From positions 3,968,001 through 4,032,000 of the forward strand of contig OZ250179.1 of NCBI GenBank assembly GCA_965238125.1: 64,000 nucleotides of DNA. The letters are read 5' to 3'. Each line of letters opens with the position of its first letter. Within the stretch, counting starts at the first letter, position 1. The notes beneath the pieces were generated by a model. The model did no database searches and was not told where the DNA came from. It worked only from the letters and a program-made list of their open reading frames with translations. The DNA comes from UBA6623 sp965238125 (GTDB lineage Bacteria > Acidobacteriota > Terriglobia > Bryobacterales > UBA6623). Below are positions 62,917 to 64,000 of this stretch, piece by piece. The position numbers and the translations under genes are program-made.

Positions 62917-64000
62917 TATTGAGTTTCGCAAAGTAGAGTGACACCTTTTGGTGTTGCCGTACGTATTCTTATGTATGGGAACACCGAAAGGAAAGCGCCG
63001 CGATTTCGAAGCATTGGAGAAACGCCGTTTCGAAGCGATGCGTTTGCTCGATGAAGGACTCAATCAGTCCGAAACCGCCAGGCGTCTGACAGTCGCCCGC
63101 CAAACCGTCAGTGAGTGGCGACGACAGTACCTGGCGCAAGGCGAGGCCGGGCTGCGCAAGGCCGGCCGCGCCGGCCGCAAGCCGCTATTAGACGCCACGC
63201 AGCTCGAACGCCTGGAGATCCTGCTGCTCGAAGGCCCCGAGGCGCACGGCTTCCCGACGCCGTTGTGGAGCTGTCCGCGGGTGGCTCGTCTGATCCGAGA
63301 CGAGTTCGGCGTGCGCTATCACGAGGGCCATGTCTGGAAGATCCTGCGGGCGCTCGGCTGGAGCCCGCAACGCCCGGTCGGCAAAGCCCGCGAGCGCAAC
63401 GAAGAGGCCATCCGCGACTGGAAGTGCAAGAGGTGGCCGGCCATTAAAAAAAAGCCCGCAAACAAGACCGCACGATCGTCTTCATCGACGAAAGCGGATG
63501 GAGTCAGAAGCCGCATCGTTGCCGCACCTGGGCGCCGCGCGGCGAGACGCCGCTGCTGGAGTTCAACTTCAATTGGCAGAAGCTTTCGGTGTCGGCCGGG
63601 TTGACGTTGCGCAACTTTTACTTTCGGCTCTATCCCGGCGCGATTGGCGAGTTGGAGGTCATCGACTTTCTGCAGGCCTTGGTTCGCCACATGGACGGCC
63701 CGTTGATGATCGTCTGGGACCGCTTGCCGGCGCATCGCAGTCGGATGGTGCGAGAGTTCATTGAACTCTCGCAAGGCCATATCGTGACGGAGTATTTGCC
63801 GGCGTATGCGCCGGAGCTGAATCCGGTGGAATACATCTGGGCGTACTGGAAACAGCACGAGTTGCCGAACGTCTGTCCGAAGGACTACTGGGAACTCGAC
63901 GAACGTGCCCGCAAAACGCTGCGGCGCATGCGCCGCAAACCGCGCTTGATTACCGCTTTCTGGAAACAGTCTTCTCTTTGTCTCGATTGACAGGATATTA
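62917..64000 (+). mobile_element. IS630-family insertion sequence, copy D, cut by the window edge
   Basis: The left TA (62917-62918) and inverted repeat TTGAGTTTCGCAAAGTAGAG are present. The coding region is complete. The right inverted repeat begins near 63985 (GACAGGATATTA) and is cut off by the window end. The sequence is closest to copy C at the N-terminus but differs at many positions. Confidence 0.85.
62975..63990 (+). CDS. IS630-family transposase, -1 frameshift, frame-one stop lost
   Basis: Frame one starts at ATG 62975. The slippery A8G run is at 63446-63454. In this copy the stop that ends frame one in the others (GCGGATTGA) has become GCGGATGGA, so frame one runs on to 63604, while frame two reads FIDESGWSQK instead of FIDESGLSQK. 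Frame two continues through VWDRLPAHRS and NPVEYIW to the stop at 63990. Catalytic acids are intact; without slippage a longer non-functional product would be made. Confidence 0.85.

Overview
The window is a chromosomal segment of a GC-rich Gram-negative bacterium, most likely an acidobacterium. The evidence is a meso-diaminopimelate type murE (DNPR motif), an Oar-like TonB-receptor gene with an N-terminal carboxypeptidase-regulatory fold of the kind expanded in Acidobacteriota, a split glycine decarboxylase (gcvPA/gcvPB), and a compact dcw cluster. This placement is inferred from gene style; no rRNA gene is present.

Layout. 1-10 kb is an accessory, decayed region: a membrane protein, transposase remnants, an FkbM methyltransferase, a small serine recombinase, a PilZ protein, and IS1380 copy 1 with an IS630 copy nested inside it. 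10-18.7 kb holds a DUF4238-like gene broken by IS1380 copy 2, a NarL-type regulator, a GltS-type transporter, IS1380 copy 3 and a truncated tyrosine recombinase next to tRNA-Leu(CAG). 19-26 kb holds a CurA-type reductase, a small lipoprotein gene split by stacked IS1182 and IS630 elements, and two exported proteins with squalene-cyclase/prenyltransferase-like repeats. 26-33 kb holds IS1380 copy 4 inserted in the last codons of a response regulator, its partner GAF-PAS histidine kinase, a thioredoxin-fold protein, a FAH-family hydrolase and a frameshifted receiver protein. 33-40.5 kb is the glycine cleavage operon gcvT-gcvH-gcvPA-gcvPB, split between gcvPA and gcvPB by a RAYT transposase flanked by exactly inverted REP sequences, itself hit by IS1380 copy 5. 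40.7-57.7 kb is the intact dcw cluster mraZ-rsmH-ftsL-ftsI-murE-murF-mraY-murD-ftsW-murG-murC-ftsQ-ftsA-ftsZ behind a promoter with 10-bp-spaced MraZ-type repeats. 57.9-64 kb has a DUF885 lipoprotein, a comM and a TonB-receptor gene that converge and are both truncated, and a fourth IS630 copy running off the window edge.

The core genes are conventional. The dcw genes supply peptidoglycan precursor synthesis and septation, and the gcv genes supply glycine oxidation to one-carbon units. The unusual part is the mobile-element history. Five full-length IS1380 elements plus a solo end, four IS630 elements with a conserved A8G slippery run, one IS1182 element and one REP/RAYT unit are present. In three host genes (DUF4238, lipoprotein, response regulator) removing the element and one target copy restores the reading frame, and one IS630 insertion has its empty site preserved in a sister IS1380 copy in the same window. 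I found no CRISPR array, toxin-antitoxin pair or recognisable defence system. The nearest things to undescribed biology are the REP/RAYT unit in the gcv operon, the paired exported alpha/alpha-barrel-like proteins, and an unexplained 110-bp dispersed repeat.
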